DNA from: Allosphingosinicella indica
GTDB taxonomy: Bacteria; Pseudomonadota; Alphaproteobacteria; Sphingomonadales; Sphingomonadaceae
DNA length: 64,000 nt
Assembly: GCF_900177405.1 (NCBI RefSeq)
Contig: NZ_LT840185.1
Coordinates: forward strand, 124,001-188,000
Reading direction: 5' to 3'
A program made the position numbers and the translations under genes. Within the stretch, counting starts at the first letter, position 1. Each line of letters begins with the position of its first letter. Shown one piece after another: positions 34,801 to 42,433 of the stretch. The notes below the pieces were generated by a model. It saw only the letters and a list, made by a program, of their open reading frames with translations. It did no database searches and was not told the DNA's origin.

Positions 34801-35601
34801 GTAGATCGCGGAGGAAGGTGGCAGTTCGGAACCGCCCTGCAAGCGTTTGTCGAACAGCGCCTCCGCGAAGCGCGTCTTGCCCATTCCCGAGAGCCCGATC
34901 AGCCGAACCGCGTTTCCCGGCACCGCGAGATGCGTCCGTATGCGGGATATCGCTTCGGCGACCGGTACGTATGCCCCGCCGACCTTGGCGCGGCTCGTGT
35001 CGTCAAGGACGTATCTACCGCCGAGATCGGCCGCCCTCGACCAGTTCCCGTAAGGTTCCCAGCCGCCACGCGGCCGCCCAAGCTTCCCGGTTAGCCAGCC
35101 GGCGATGCCGACGTGCTCGTTGGCCCACCGAGCGATCTTGTCCGCACCGTAAAAGTCGAGTGCGATACGGTCGTTGTTCGGCACGTCCGCGACTGCCTCG
35201 CGCATCGCGGTGATCCGCGCGTCGTAGGCCGACGCCGACGGATCGTCGGTCGAGAAGATGATGTAGGAACCGCGCGTCCTCGCCAGTTCGGTGAAGATCG
35301 GGCGTGGCTTGTCCCGGCGCCGCGTCTCCTTCTTGATTTTGGCAGGACCCATGGCCTCGGCCTTGGACTGGAAGACGTTCATCCGGCGGGGCAGCCAGCC
35401 CTGCGGCTTGGGATCGCCGGTCCAGACGATAGACGCGTCAACGCCGCCGTCCCCTGCGGTCTGATTGCCACCGACGGAGATCCCGGCCGCCGCGATCCCG
35501 CGCGCCTTCGCCTCCGTTTCGAGCAGATGCCGCAGGAGTTCGCGCAGGCTTTCATCGGACAGGTCGGCAACCATCTCTTTCGTGATGTCGAAGGGCCCCA
35601 C
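31822..35601 (-). CDS. Large STAND-like NTPase with N-terminal PD-(D/E)xK-like nuclease domain
   Basis: A 1259-residue protein. Residues about 20-120 look like a restriction-endonuclease fold (Glu30 in LLETEA, then AGDGGVDASIVW at 49-60, then NVFQSKAE with the QxK at 78-80), the Mrr/PD-(D/E)xK arrangement. A P-loop NTPase follows: Walker A GLSGMGKTR (236-244) and Walker B PAIIVVDNC (292-299). The remaining 900 residues are helical, repeat-like and have no recognised motif, as in sensor arms. This effector-NTPase-sensor order is that of Avs-type antiviral STAND proteins, which recognise phage proteins and then cleave DNA. GTG 35601 has GGGAG upstream. It stands 416 bases after the four-gene operon in the same direction. 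Confidence 0.78.
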   Translation of the reverse strand: MGPFDITKEMVADLSDESLRELLRHLLETEAKARGIAAAGISVGGNQTAGDGGVDASIVWTGDPKPQGWLPRRMNVFQSKAEAMGPAKIKKETRRRDKPRPIFTELARTRGSYIIFSTDDPSASAYDARITAMREAVADVPNNDRIALDFYGADKIARWANEHVGIAGWLTGKLGRPRGGWEPYGNWSRAADLGGRYVLDDTSRAKVGGAYVPVAEAISRIRTHLAVPGNAVRLIGLSGMGKTRFAEALFDKRLQGGSELPPSSAIYADAGLQPEVSPALLTEQLAASRTPAIIVVDNCSQKLHGQLAELVKRDTSQTSLLTIDYDVDGEGTAGLLVSLANNSEVVLVDLLGQRFPKLSRAERAHLAKFSGGNARIALKIAEASRPGVDVSKLNDSELLDRLFQVEREGADDDARLCAAVASLVYAFYAKDHGNYAAEYPTLAGIAETTAARFHRAVSRFLDWGIVQMRGPQRAVMPQPLANMLAAPFIRQSDPAVLIAAFSSGPRRLFASFARRIGQLHDVPEAVEIARLLLDAAAPLGRPGLLDDVDSGAFVHIAPCNPESALAAIERELAGPDRDRLLIPDERRRDFTQLLVQIAHDARFFQRVLAVLTEFTLADGDVREELRARNHLLERFWPIFSFTHAKQAQRLSTLDEMLASKDDRVVSLGVEALDHMMDSRHFSSSLNLEFGARALLSEWRPYNGDGYGPWFKAAYDRLVAASRGKGALADRARQVIAQHFREHVSANFADLAMEAMRQVGGNDFWEEGWRNVNDALHFQKRRDGKADRADLIRLEQDMRPRTIDDLFKAFVLGEPWRHWHPSGRERSSIRKVGLLARAMGKCLVRDEVELGPYIARATSRGGFNSARQFGVGLARATRDPEALWRQAYGVLERHEPEERDPSILDGMLQGSRLHSPGWVSGKLDEIIDDPLLGQHLVELHTAVPLDEAAVERFRTALKQRRVAPDRFAFLMSGGVTQTIPAPALARFLRELFDHEGGQLPAMQVLHMRIYGDRSDGLEVDKALIDLGRDLLARPEIYSEKFARQDHGIDVIANVALRGDSAAEAARRICRAMVSAATNKPYSYPDLGSTCQTLMRLHPRVVLEEIVARSDNDHLIEGFFGGWRRNDEDFEPNEIEIDMEVVFDWLREDPAERSVKLANFIPYTTKHADGSSLGWSPMALELLTLSPDRVAVLLTYENRFFSGGGSGSFALRFVRRRPLVAAMAKHESDAVRGWAAAASERLEATIVRWDEREAADDSLFE

Positions 35602-36017
35602 GGTCAGCGCTCCCGCGCCGGCGATGCCGGGACGTGATCAAACAGTTCCCACGGGTTCACCTGGATTAGGGGCGCCGAATTCACTCGCAGCAAAAAAAGC
35701 GAGGCCAATGAGAGATGTGAGCGATCCATGAGTGCATCGTGTCAGCGGGCATTAATGGCCGCAATAGATCGATTGCGTTATAATGCTGCTAAACCGGCGG
35801 ACGTCCGCGAATTCAGCTTACAATCTAAAGGCGGATTGCCTGCTTCCGCCCCAAAAGCTGCCAGTTGATGAGGCTCAGTAGCAAACGACCGAAATTGGGT
35901 CGTCTGCCGACTGGTGACTTCTAAAAAGACTACCGTTAGCTGACGATGCGCCCTGCGGCGTCTGGTAACTTGTCAGCTCAGAATGGCTGCCGCCATCTTC
36001 GACAGCCGACGGCGTGG
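35602..36017. other. Intergenic stretch within defence island
   Basis: I see no gene. An inverted repeat ACGACC-N7-GGTCGT (35885-35903) could be a weak terminator for the operon ending at 36018, but no long T tract follows it. A TTATAAT box on the plus strand at 35777-35783 lies in an A/T-rich patch. Confidence 0.4.
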
Positions 36018-36983
36018 TCAAAGCTCGACGCGATAGAGCCAAGCACGCGCCATATCGGTCCCTGTCTTGGGCGAGTAACCCTCGCTGAAAGGGAAAACGA
36101 TGCGTGCGCCGAGTAGGCCGCCCTCGAAGATGTGATAGAGCGCGAAGCCGAGCACCTGCGCCTTCGTGCCCAGCGGGCATAGCATCAAGCTGGTGTCGGG
36201 TTGTCGGGCCAGTCTCTGCTCGATGATTTCGCCTAGCACCGATGCCGTCCCGAACGGGTCGTTCGCGGGTGCGAACGAACGATGCGTCTCGGAGAAGTTG
36301 GAGTCGCCGAGCTCGTCGGCCGCCCGGCGCGATCTCAGCACGCTTTCCTGATACATGTCGGCCCGCAGCGACGGGAGGCCGAACAGCTGGTGCTTCTCAG
36401 CCTTGTCCTTGTTTTCGGCGACCGCGGCGAGCAGGCGATCATCGTATCCCATCCCGATCACGAGAAAGTCCTCGCCACCGCGCATGCTCGAAGCCCCCTC
36501 GAAACCCCGAACAGGGCGCACCTCAAGAATCGATCCTGTCGAGAAAGGCGTCTTCTCCTTGAGCGCGTAGTGCTTGGGCTCCGCATACAGCATGTCGACG
36601 ACGCGGACACCGAGACGCTTCAAGTAGAGCGTGATGAACAGCAGATGGGGTCGGAGAATTCCGGTGATGTCTATGCAGAGCCTTGTCCGCGCAACGTCGA
36701 GCTGACCATTCGCGAGCAAACTGTCGATTAGGGCGTTGCAGTAGATCGCCTCGTCCGAGCCCGCGAGTTGGAACTTCTGCCCATCTGGCACTTCGCCGCC
36801 GGAGAGCCCGTATTCCTCGTGTATAAGCCAGATCTTCTCGGTCGCCCCAATGCGGCCGTATACCTCGACGGTCCGTTCGCCGAGGTTGAACGCAGAGAGA
36901 AACAGGTCGTAGCTGTCAGTTGCCTGCCAGCCCCGGGCACCGAAGATTTCCTCGCGCAGGTAAAGTCCGTAGTCGTGCGCCAT
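36018..36983 (-). CDS. Unrecognised 321-aa protein, last gene of the MTase-PRTase-ATPase operon
   Basis: I do not recognise a named family. The sequence has two motif-like segments after hydrophobic strands: LCIDITGILRPHLLFITLYLKRLG (DITG at 105-108) and LMLCPLGTKAQVLGFALY (PLGTK at 270-274). The strand-loop-helix pattern suggests a Rossmann-like fold with a nucleotide or ligand-binding site, loosely like CARF-type domains; this is inference. No transmembrane segment or nuclease motif is visible. The start at 36983 lies 4 bases after the stop of the ATPase gene, so it belongs to that operon and may be its sensor or effector. Confidence 0.72.
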   Translation of the reverse strand: MAHDYGLYLREEIFGARGWQATDSYDLFLSAFNLGERTVEVYGRIGATEKIWLIHEEYGLSGGEVPDGQKFQLAGSDEAIYCNALIDSLLANGQLDVARTRLCIDITGILRPHLLFITLYLKRLGVRVVDMLYAEPKHYALKEKTPFSTGSILEVRPVRGFEGASSMRGGEDFLVIGMGYDDRLLAAVAENKDKAEKHQLFGLPSLRADMYQESVLRSRRAADELGDSNFSETHRSFAPANDPFGTASVLGEIIEQRLARQPDTSLMLCPLGTKAQVLGFALYHIFEGGLLGARIVFPFSEGYSPKTGTDMARAWLYRVEL

Positions 36984-36987
36984 GAGC

Positions 36988-39066
36988 TCAGTCGCCAAAA
37001 AGGTCGTCTTGGCTGTCGCCGGTGCTGCTGTTGGCGAAATCCTTGGACGCACGGCGCGCCCGCTCGAAGGGAGCATTCATCCGACTCGCCCAGTCAGCCT
37101 TCACCTTCTCGAAAGTCTCACCCATCTCCGGATCGAAGATCGCGTTCATTTCCACCTCGCTCAGGGGCTTAATGCCCCTGCGTCCTGTCGCGAGCCCCCA
37201 TTTGGGCACCAGCATCCTGTTGAGCTGAAACTTGCCCGTCACCTGCTCGGAGTTCCGCTCGGACTGCCCCCCGAGAATCTCGACAAGGAAAGAGTGGTCG
37301 AGAGCAAGCCGCAGGTTCCTTTGGGACGTCTCGGAACCAACGCGTGCGCTCACGCTAAAGCCGATGAGCGAGCACTCGATTGGATTGTCCGCGAACCTGT
37401 TGATTCGAAAGAGTTCCGCCAACCGATCCACGGCGATAAGGATCGCTTGCCCCTCGCCACCGGCCTTCCTCATGTTGTTGTAGAACCAGTCCGCCGCGGC
37501 GAGCGCGCCCTTGCTTTCCGCATCAAGACTGATGCTGCCGGCCTCGAAAGGTCGCTCACCCTGAAAGGTGGCCCAGTCAAAGGTCTGCTTCAGCAATGTG
37601 ATCAGCGCCCTAGGCTGTCCCTCGGACATGCGAGTGAATTCGTCGAGACCGCCGTAGTTGTGTCTGAAGGAGGCGTCCCTAAACATCTGGGCGATCAGGT
37701 CCGACTTGTAGTGGTCAAGCTTCTGCCGATACCGTCCAACGCCTTTCGAGCTGACGAACGCCTCACAGTCAGATCTGATCGACGTCGCCGTCTGTGCGAG
37801 GTCCAAGCCCTTTGCCCATGCATTGAACATGAGGAAGGTGTTCAGCTTCTCCAGTAGAGGCGCATCGGGAACGGTAATCGCGTTCATGATGGCCTGGATA
37901 TCCTCGTCGTTCCGGACCCCACGAATGCCGCCGCGCGAAAGCTGGCCCGCCAGTGCGTCCCGCAGATGGGCCATATGTGGCCTCTCCGGGGATGGCGCGC
38001 CCTTAACCAGTTTCATGAAGAACGGATCGAAGGGATCGCGCTTAGGCTCCTCGAACCAGTCTGTGAGACGGCGGCCCCGGCCGGCCGCGCCAGTCGACGA
38101 CTGTGGCCAGAAGTTCTGAAGCCGGCGTTCGACCAGTAAAGCCACGAGATCCCTGTACGTCTTCTCATTCCGCCGGAACCGGAGATCCAGCCGCAACTCC
38201 TCAAACTCGGAGTCCCTGATGTTCTCCTCGCCCGCGCTCATCGTCGCGTGGGTCTTAATCCCGAACTGCCGTGCACCGATCTTGAGGGTGGCCGGCCCGC
38301 GGCGATCGCGCACGAGCGTGTTCACATGCTTCTGCTGGGCCTCGGTCAGATTCTCAAGCTCGTCCAGCTGATAGGCGAAGAGGAATCCGCCGAGGTCGCT
38401 GGAGCAGTCCTGGAAGGCCTGGGGAATGCCGAAGATTAGCTTGCCGCGGCTAGCTGTGACGTTCGGGAACAGCTCACCCGTGAACGCGGCGTTGTTGACC
38501 TGGTAGTCGAGCTCGCGTCTGCGCCGCTCGAGTTCGTCGATCAAAGCGCCCACGTCACTGGCGGCGGGCGGATCGGAATCGAAAAGCCGGCCGACCGCCG
38601 CACAAAACATCGGCTCGATATTATTTTGGACGTCTCCGTCCAGCAGATCGTCTATTACCGCGAGCGCCGCGATCCCGAGCGAAAGCTCGAGATAGTAGGA
38701 GAACACCTCGAGCCAAGCCTCGCCGGACTGACACTTGCCTTGGAAACGGCCGGTTTCGAGCCCGCTGCAGAGGGTGTATATACCCACGTAGCCGTCTACC
38801 CGAGCACCGACGAGAGGCCTCTGTTTATCCCTTTCGAACCGCTTCTTCTGCAAGGGAAACGAAGCGTAGCGCATGAGGTGGGTCTTGCCGCTACCCTTGC
38901 TGCCCAGGATGAACGTCGGCATCGGCGATGCGAACCTACCAGCGCTAAACAGTGAGTCCGGGCTGTCGGGCGGGGCGATATCCACCCAAAGCTCCTGAAT
39001 TTGGTCGTCGCTCAGGTCGTTAGCCTTCGTGAGGCTGAACGGGTTGCTTGATATTAAACCGGACAT
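36988..39066 (-). CDS. ORC/CDC6-like AAA ATPase of a conflict-type operon
   Basis: A 692-residue P-loop ATPase. Walker A is GSKGSGKT (55-62, in TFILGSKGSGKTHLMRY) and Walker B is FLFAYQLDELEN (Asp235-Glu236), the DE(L/Y)EN arrangement I associate with ORC-CDC6-type AAA proteins. The region at 400-480 (SEGQPRALITLLKQTF) resembles the lid/sensor part (QPR, then a helix). The C terminus is acidic and ends DDLFGD. ATG 39066 overlaps the PRTase stop as TGATG; GTG 39069 is an alternative. It could be the invader-sensing or DNA-loading ATPase of the system. Confidence 0.82.
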   Translation of the reverse strand: MSGLISSNPFSLTKANDLSDDQIQELWVDIAPPDSPDSLFSAGRFASPMPTFILGSKGSGKTHLMRYASFPLQKKRFERDKQRPLVGARVDGYVGIYTLCSGLETGRFQGKCQSGEAWLEVFSYYLELSLGIAALAVIDDLLDGDVQNNIEPMFCAAVGRLFDSDPPAASDVGALIDELERRRRELDYQVNNAAFTGELFPNVTASRGKLIFGIPQAFQDCSSDLGGFLFAYQLDELENLTEAQQKHVNTLVRDRRGPATLKIGARQFGIKTHATMSAGEENIRDSEFEELRLDLRFRRNEKTYRDLVALLVERRLQNFWPQSSTGAAGRGRRLTDWFEEPKRDPFDPFFMKLVKGAPSPERPHMAHLRDALAGQLSRGGIRGVRNDEDIQAIMNAITVPDAPLLEKLNTFLMFNAWAKGLDLAQTATSIRSDCEAFVSSKGVGRYRQKLDHYKSDLIAQMFRDASFRHNYGGLDEFTRMSEGQPRALITLLKQTFDWATFQGERPFEAGSISLDAESKGALAAADWFYNNMRKAGGEGQAILIAVDRLAELFRINRFADNPIECSLIGFSVSARVGSETSQRNLRLALDHSFLVEILGGQSERNSEQVTGKFQLNRMLVPKWGLATGRRGIKPLSEVEMNAIFDPEMGETFEKVKADWASRMNAPFERARRASKDFANSSTGDSQDDLFGD

Positions 39067-40040
39067 CACCAGGAAACCTTAGGGTATCGGCGGAAGATCG
39101 GCCGCCATGGTCGTGGACCGGTATGGTCGCACCAGAATATCGGGAGGCTGTTGTCCGGCGTATTATGCGCGAAGCCTATGTAAAGCTGGCCGTCTTCCCA
39201 ACCCAGCGGATGCGCGGGCACTAGTTCGCGTCCGTAGCGCCGGCAGGTGGCCTCCGTCGGCAACCGAAGTGGGGCAATTTTCGGCTCGACGTAGAGGCGG
39301 GAATCCGTTGCGAAGGCCCGAAATGTTGGGTCGAGTTCGACCACAGGATAGACCTCATCGAAGGCCGAGTGCGTGCGGAGATGTTCGATCCCATCGGACA
39401 GCCCGAAAATCGGATAGTAGTAGGTCTTCACGCCCGGGCTGATGCTCTTGAGGGGCTTCACGACCCGATCGGAGTACTCCCGGCCCTGATGTCCTGAGCC
39501 GCACAGATCGTCGATGAAGACGTAGCGGGTGATATCGGTATCGCGAACCTTCAGGCCGCCACCGGACCCGACGGCCGAAAGATCGAATATGTCCGAACCG
39601 TGCAGGAAGAGGTTTTTCGGCAGGGCGTTCTCCTGCCGGAAGTAGTACATAAGAAGCGCGCTGCTCTCAGACGGGTTGCCAAGCGGCACGAAGCGGGTGC
39701 GCCGCAGCTCGACGTCGACCATGCTGCCGACTATGCCAAGGGTAGTCGAGGAATGCAGTCCTGAGCGCACCTCCTTGGCGACCTGCGGGCGGAAAGTGTC
39801 GCGAAAGAGAGAGCGGAGCAGAGCTCGAATCTCGTTCACCCCGAAATACATGAAGCTTGAAAGCAGCCGGAGCACCTGAAGCTGCTCATCGGCGTCGGGA
39901 TCGTCGTGCTCTTCAAACTGGCCGAGCCAGTTGAGCACCTCGGGCCAGTCCGCCCTTCGCTCCCAAATGGAGCTGTGCAGAGTCTTGATCTTTGACTGCA
40001 GCTCGTCAGTGATGGGATCATGGCGGGGACCGCTACGCAC
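39066..40040 (-). CDS. Phosphoribosyltransferase-like protein of a conflict-type operon
   Basis: A 324-residue protein. The PRPP-binding signature of type I phosphoribosyltransferases is visible as RYVFIDDLCGSGHQG (173-186): a hydrophobic strand, the Asp-Asp pair and a Ser-Gly loop. N-terminal residues 1-90 are helical. Downstream, TYYYPIFGLSDGIEHL continues the Rossmann-like core. It does not look like a standard nucleotide-salvage enzyme; PRTase-like domains of this kind have been described in predicted bacterial conflict systems beside ATPases (from memory, not checked). GTG 40040 overlaps the MTase end by 8 bases. Confidence 0.78.
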   Translation of the reverse strand: MRSGPRHDPITDELQSKIKTLHSSIWERRADWPEVLNWLGQFEEHDDPDADEQLQVLRLLSSFMYFGVNEIRALLRSLFRDTFRPQVAKEVRSGLHSSTTLGIVGSMVDVELRRTRFVPLGNPSESSALLMYYFRQENALPKNLFLHGSDIFDLSAVGSGGGLKVRDTDITRYVFIDDLCGSGHQGREYSDRVVKPLKSISPGVKTYYYPIFGLSDGIEHLRTHSAFDEVYPVVELDPTFRAFATDSRLYVEPKIAPLRLPTEATCRRYGRELVPAHPLGWEDGQLYIGFAHNTPDNSLPIFWCDHTGPRPWRPIFRRYPKVSW

Positions 40041-41385
40041 CGGTGCGCACCCGCTTCAAGAGAAAGACGGACTCCTGCTGGATCACCCCCGCTGTGCGGT
40101 TGCGCTTCGTCATCAGGCCCCGCGAATCTATGGAGTCCGTGAGATGAAGCTGGGTGGAGAAGCCAAGACTCTCAGCGATCCGTTGCAGGAAGAACGGCGT
40201 TGGAAACTCGAGGCCGGCGACAAGGTTTGGCCCCACCACGAGGATCAGGCTGCCATCATGCCTCATCGTGCGCGAAAGCTCAGACAAGGCGTCTCGCATC
40301 TCGAGCAGGTAGCGCTGTGCAATTCGTGCACGAAGCGGGTTACGCTCGACGATCTCGTCTAGGAGGCGATCGGCCTCGGCCAAGCCCGTCCCAGAAGGCT
40401 CGAGCGCATCTTGAGCCGCGAGGTGTTCGCGCCCGATCGATTGCTGCTCTATGGGACGCAGCTTGCAATCCGGAGTCAGGCCGAGCCATCCAAGCGAAAG
40501 GCTGGACGCCCGCACGTACTTCTGAGCCCCAACGTAGGGCGGTGAGGTGATGGCGAGGCCCACCGAGGCCTCTCCAAGCCTGAGTGACCGCGCATCGGAG
40601 AAAATTTCCGGCTGACCGACCGGGAACCCTTGTCCTAGTTCGGGGCAACGCTGGATGTTTTGGTTGGCGATGCTCCAGAACACCGCTCCCACGTCGATCT
40701 TGGCGAGACGTCCGAGGCGGCGGATGACCTCGTCGCCCTTCGCCCCGTATCTAGCGCTTCGGTCCGGATTGATTTTGACCGGGACCGACAATCTCGGATC
40801 AGCGTAGCTGACGCGCCTTACCGTCGCTGAGAAACTGACATCGAACACCGGCCGATGCGGTGCAGGTACGCTTCGCTCGATCGCTGTCTTCAACCTCCCT
40901 AGACAATCAGAGATCCTCGCCGAGAACCAATAGTCGCGGTTCACGACATCCGGAATCGTCGGCGATGCCGAGGGATAAGCCGCCATCACCTCGTCGAGTT
41001 GCCGTCGGGCGACCTCTCGATCCAACGGCGTAAGCTTGGCCCTAGTGATCAGCCGGGCCAATGGATTTGAGTCCGAGCCAACGGGACGCATGCCAGCCAG
41101 CGCGCCCTCGTAGAGCACTGTCCCCGAGCCACAGAAAGGATCGAGCAGCGCGCTTCCTGCCACAGTTGGTAGTGCGGCAAGGAAAAACTGCGGGATGTTT
41201 ACGAGCAGCTTAGCAGGATAGGGATGAATCGCGTGCGCGCTCTTACTCGTGCCGCCATCCGAACTGACGAGCTGTCGGAAGTTGACCTCGACCGCTGATC
41301 CCCCGGATTCGAAATGCGCGACCAAGTCGAGCAGACAGCTTTCAGCCGTTTCCCTCCATTTCTGCTGCCTCACACTCATCGACAT
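40033..41385 (-). CDS. DNA methyltransferase (N4-cytosine/N6-adenine type)
   Basis: A 450-residue amino-methyltransferase, first gene of the operon. The SAM-binding motif I is LLDPFCGSGTVLYEG (81-94) and the catalytic motif IV is AITSPPYVGAQ (SPPY 281-284); motif I before IV is the order of the gamma/N6A and several N4C classes. HPYPAK (54-59) before motif I occurs in many such enzymes. ATG 41385 follows GGGAGGG; GTG 41406 is an alternative. Residues 100-280 hold a large target-recognition insert. No restriction endonuclease gene is paired with it; the nearest nuclease-like domain is in the 31822-35601 gene. It probably marks self DNA. Confidence 0.88.
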   Translation of the reverse strand: MSMSVRQQKWRETAESCLLDLVAHFESGGSAVEVNFRQLVSSDGGTSKSAHAIHPYPAKLLVNIPQFFLAALPTVAGSALLDPFCGSGTVLYEGALAGMRPVGSDSNPLARLITRAKLTPLDREVARRQLDEVMAAYPSASPTIPDVVNRDYWFSARISDCLGRLKTAIERSVPAPHRPVFDVSFSATVRRVSYADPRLSVPVKINPDRSARYGAKGDEVIRRLGRLAKIDVGAVFWSIANQNIQRCPELGQGFPVGQPEIFSDARSLRLGEASVGLAITSPPYVGAQKYVRASSLSLGWLGLTPDCKLRPIEQQSIGREHLAAQDALEPSGTGLAEADRLLDEIVERNPLRARIAQRYLLEMRDALSELSRTMRHDGSLILVVGPNLVAGLEFPTPFFLQRIAESLGFSTQLHLTDSIDSRGLMTKRNRTAGVIQQESVFLLKRVRTGA

Positions 41386-41826
41386 GAAGTTGCCACCCTC
41401 CCGCACGGGATAGACATTGAGGCAATTATCGCAACCACTCGATCAGATTGGGCGGCGGCGCACCTCCGACCGATGCCATCGGGGCCAAAGTCGGGAACGT
41501 TCAGGCAAACGGCTAATTTTAGGGAAGTCGGATGGCATACTAAAGGACCGAGATTAGGGCGCAAAGCCGCCATTCCGGGCACACCAATGCGAAAAATATT
41601 TAAAAGCGACAGTGTCAGAGCTTCCCAAAAATAAAGAGACAATTTGTCTCGCTCGTCGAGTCTATGTCTCTCTAAATTTCCCTGCTATCGCAGCGTGCTA
41701 GGCGCGATCGAGAGACTCTGCCTTTATCTTGCCCTCCGGTCTCCTAACTGTCTCCCTCCCCACTTCCCGTCTGCCGCAAAAACGAAGCGGAGGCGATGCA
41801 CCTGCACCGCCCCCAAAGTCGCTCGC
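41386..41826. other. A/T-rich junction between defence operon and conjugative backbone
   Basis: I see no gene in these 440 bases. The part 41560-41720 is clearly richer in A/T than its surroundings, contains the palindrome 41636-41650 and probably holds the promoter of the methyltransferase operon. The open frames here lack motifs. Confidence 0.5.
41636..41650. promoter_or_regulatory. Perfect 15-bp palindrome GAGACAA-T-TTGTCTC
   Basis: Seven-base arms around one central base, in the A/T-rich segment upstream of the defence operon (start 41385) and downstream of the backbone gene 41827-42171. Further GTCTC words follow at 41666-41672. Possible operator; no local regulator gene was recognised. 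Confidence 0.35.
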
Positions 41827-42171
41827 TCAATGCGCTGTCGCGAACATCGAATTTGCTTCATCCGATCCGTGGCAATCGCGCCGCCAGATCAGCTCGCTCG
41901 GCACCCCCTCGCCGTCCACCACGCAGGCCGCGATTTGGAACCGACCGTTCAACACGCTCATAATGGCCACGCGCGACAGCTCCTCGCCATCACCATCACA
42001 GATCCAATCCTCGCTGAAATGCTGACCCAGATATCGCTCGCCGATCCGCGCCTCCCACAGAAAGTCCAGAAGCTCGGTTTCGAGGATCCTGTCGGCCAGG
42101 ATCGCACCGAACTCCACACGCATCGCATCCATCCGTTCGCCGGTTTTCGAAATCATCGCCATCGTGGTCAT
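41827..42171 (-). CDS. Small hypothetical protein of conjugative element backbone (114 aa)
   Basis: The start at 42171 is preceded by GGAGAGGG; the in-frame extension to 42771 is antisense to the SSB gene and rejected. The product (MTTMAMISKTGERMDAMRVEFG...) has a helical N-terminal half (ILADRILETELLDFLWEARIGERYLGQHF) and a strand-rich C-terminal half (SRVAIMSVLNGRFQIAACVVDGEG). No named family recognised. It is the last gene of the leftward backbone series, 262 bases after SSB. A role in element maintenance is inferred from position only. Confidence 0.62.
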   Translation of the reverse strand: MTTMAMISKTGERMDAMRVEFGAILADRILETELLDFLWEARIGERYLGQHFSEDWICDGDGEELSRVAIMSVLNGRFQIAACVVDGEGVPSELIWRRDCHGSDEANSMFATAH

Positions 42172-42433
42172 TGCCCTCTCCTCGATCTTCGGGATTGAAG
42201 ATGACCCTTCGCAGGCGGTCGGCGATGCGGCTGTCAGGGACGCGCGCAGCGCGCCGCGCAGCGGGGCGTGGGGGAGCCGATTTGCGCCAGCAAATTGGGG
42301 GGACCGCGCATCCTTGAGAGCCGCAGCGCCGGCCGCCACGCTGGGCCTCCACGTGACGACCCTCTCCCGCCCCCTCCCCTCTGCCGCACTCAAGCAAAGC
42401 AATGGCCCCGGCGTTTCCACCGGGGCCATCAGA

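Noticed and set aside
29930-41385. Gabija system (OLD nuclease plus helicase)
   Set aside because: The OLD gene is present, but no UvrD-like helicase lies beside it.
31822-41385. Classical restriction-modification or BREX/DISARM system
   Set aside because: A methylase is present, but no paired type II endonuclease, PglZ, BrxL or DISARM helicase was recognised.
41644-42198. Rightward gene across the junction before the 114-aa gene
   Set aside because: It is antisense to the well-supported gene 41827-42171 and its composition is arbitrary.
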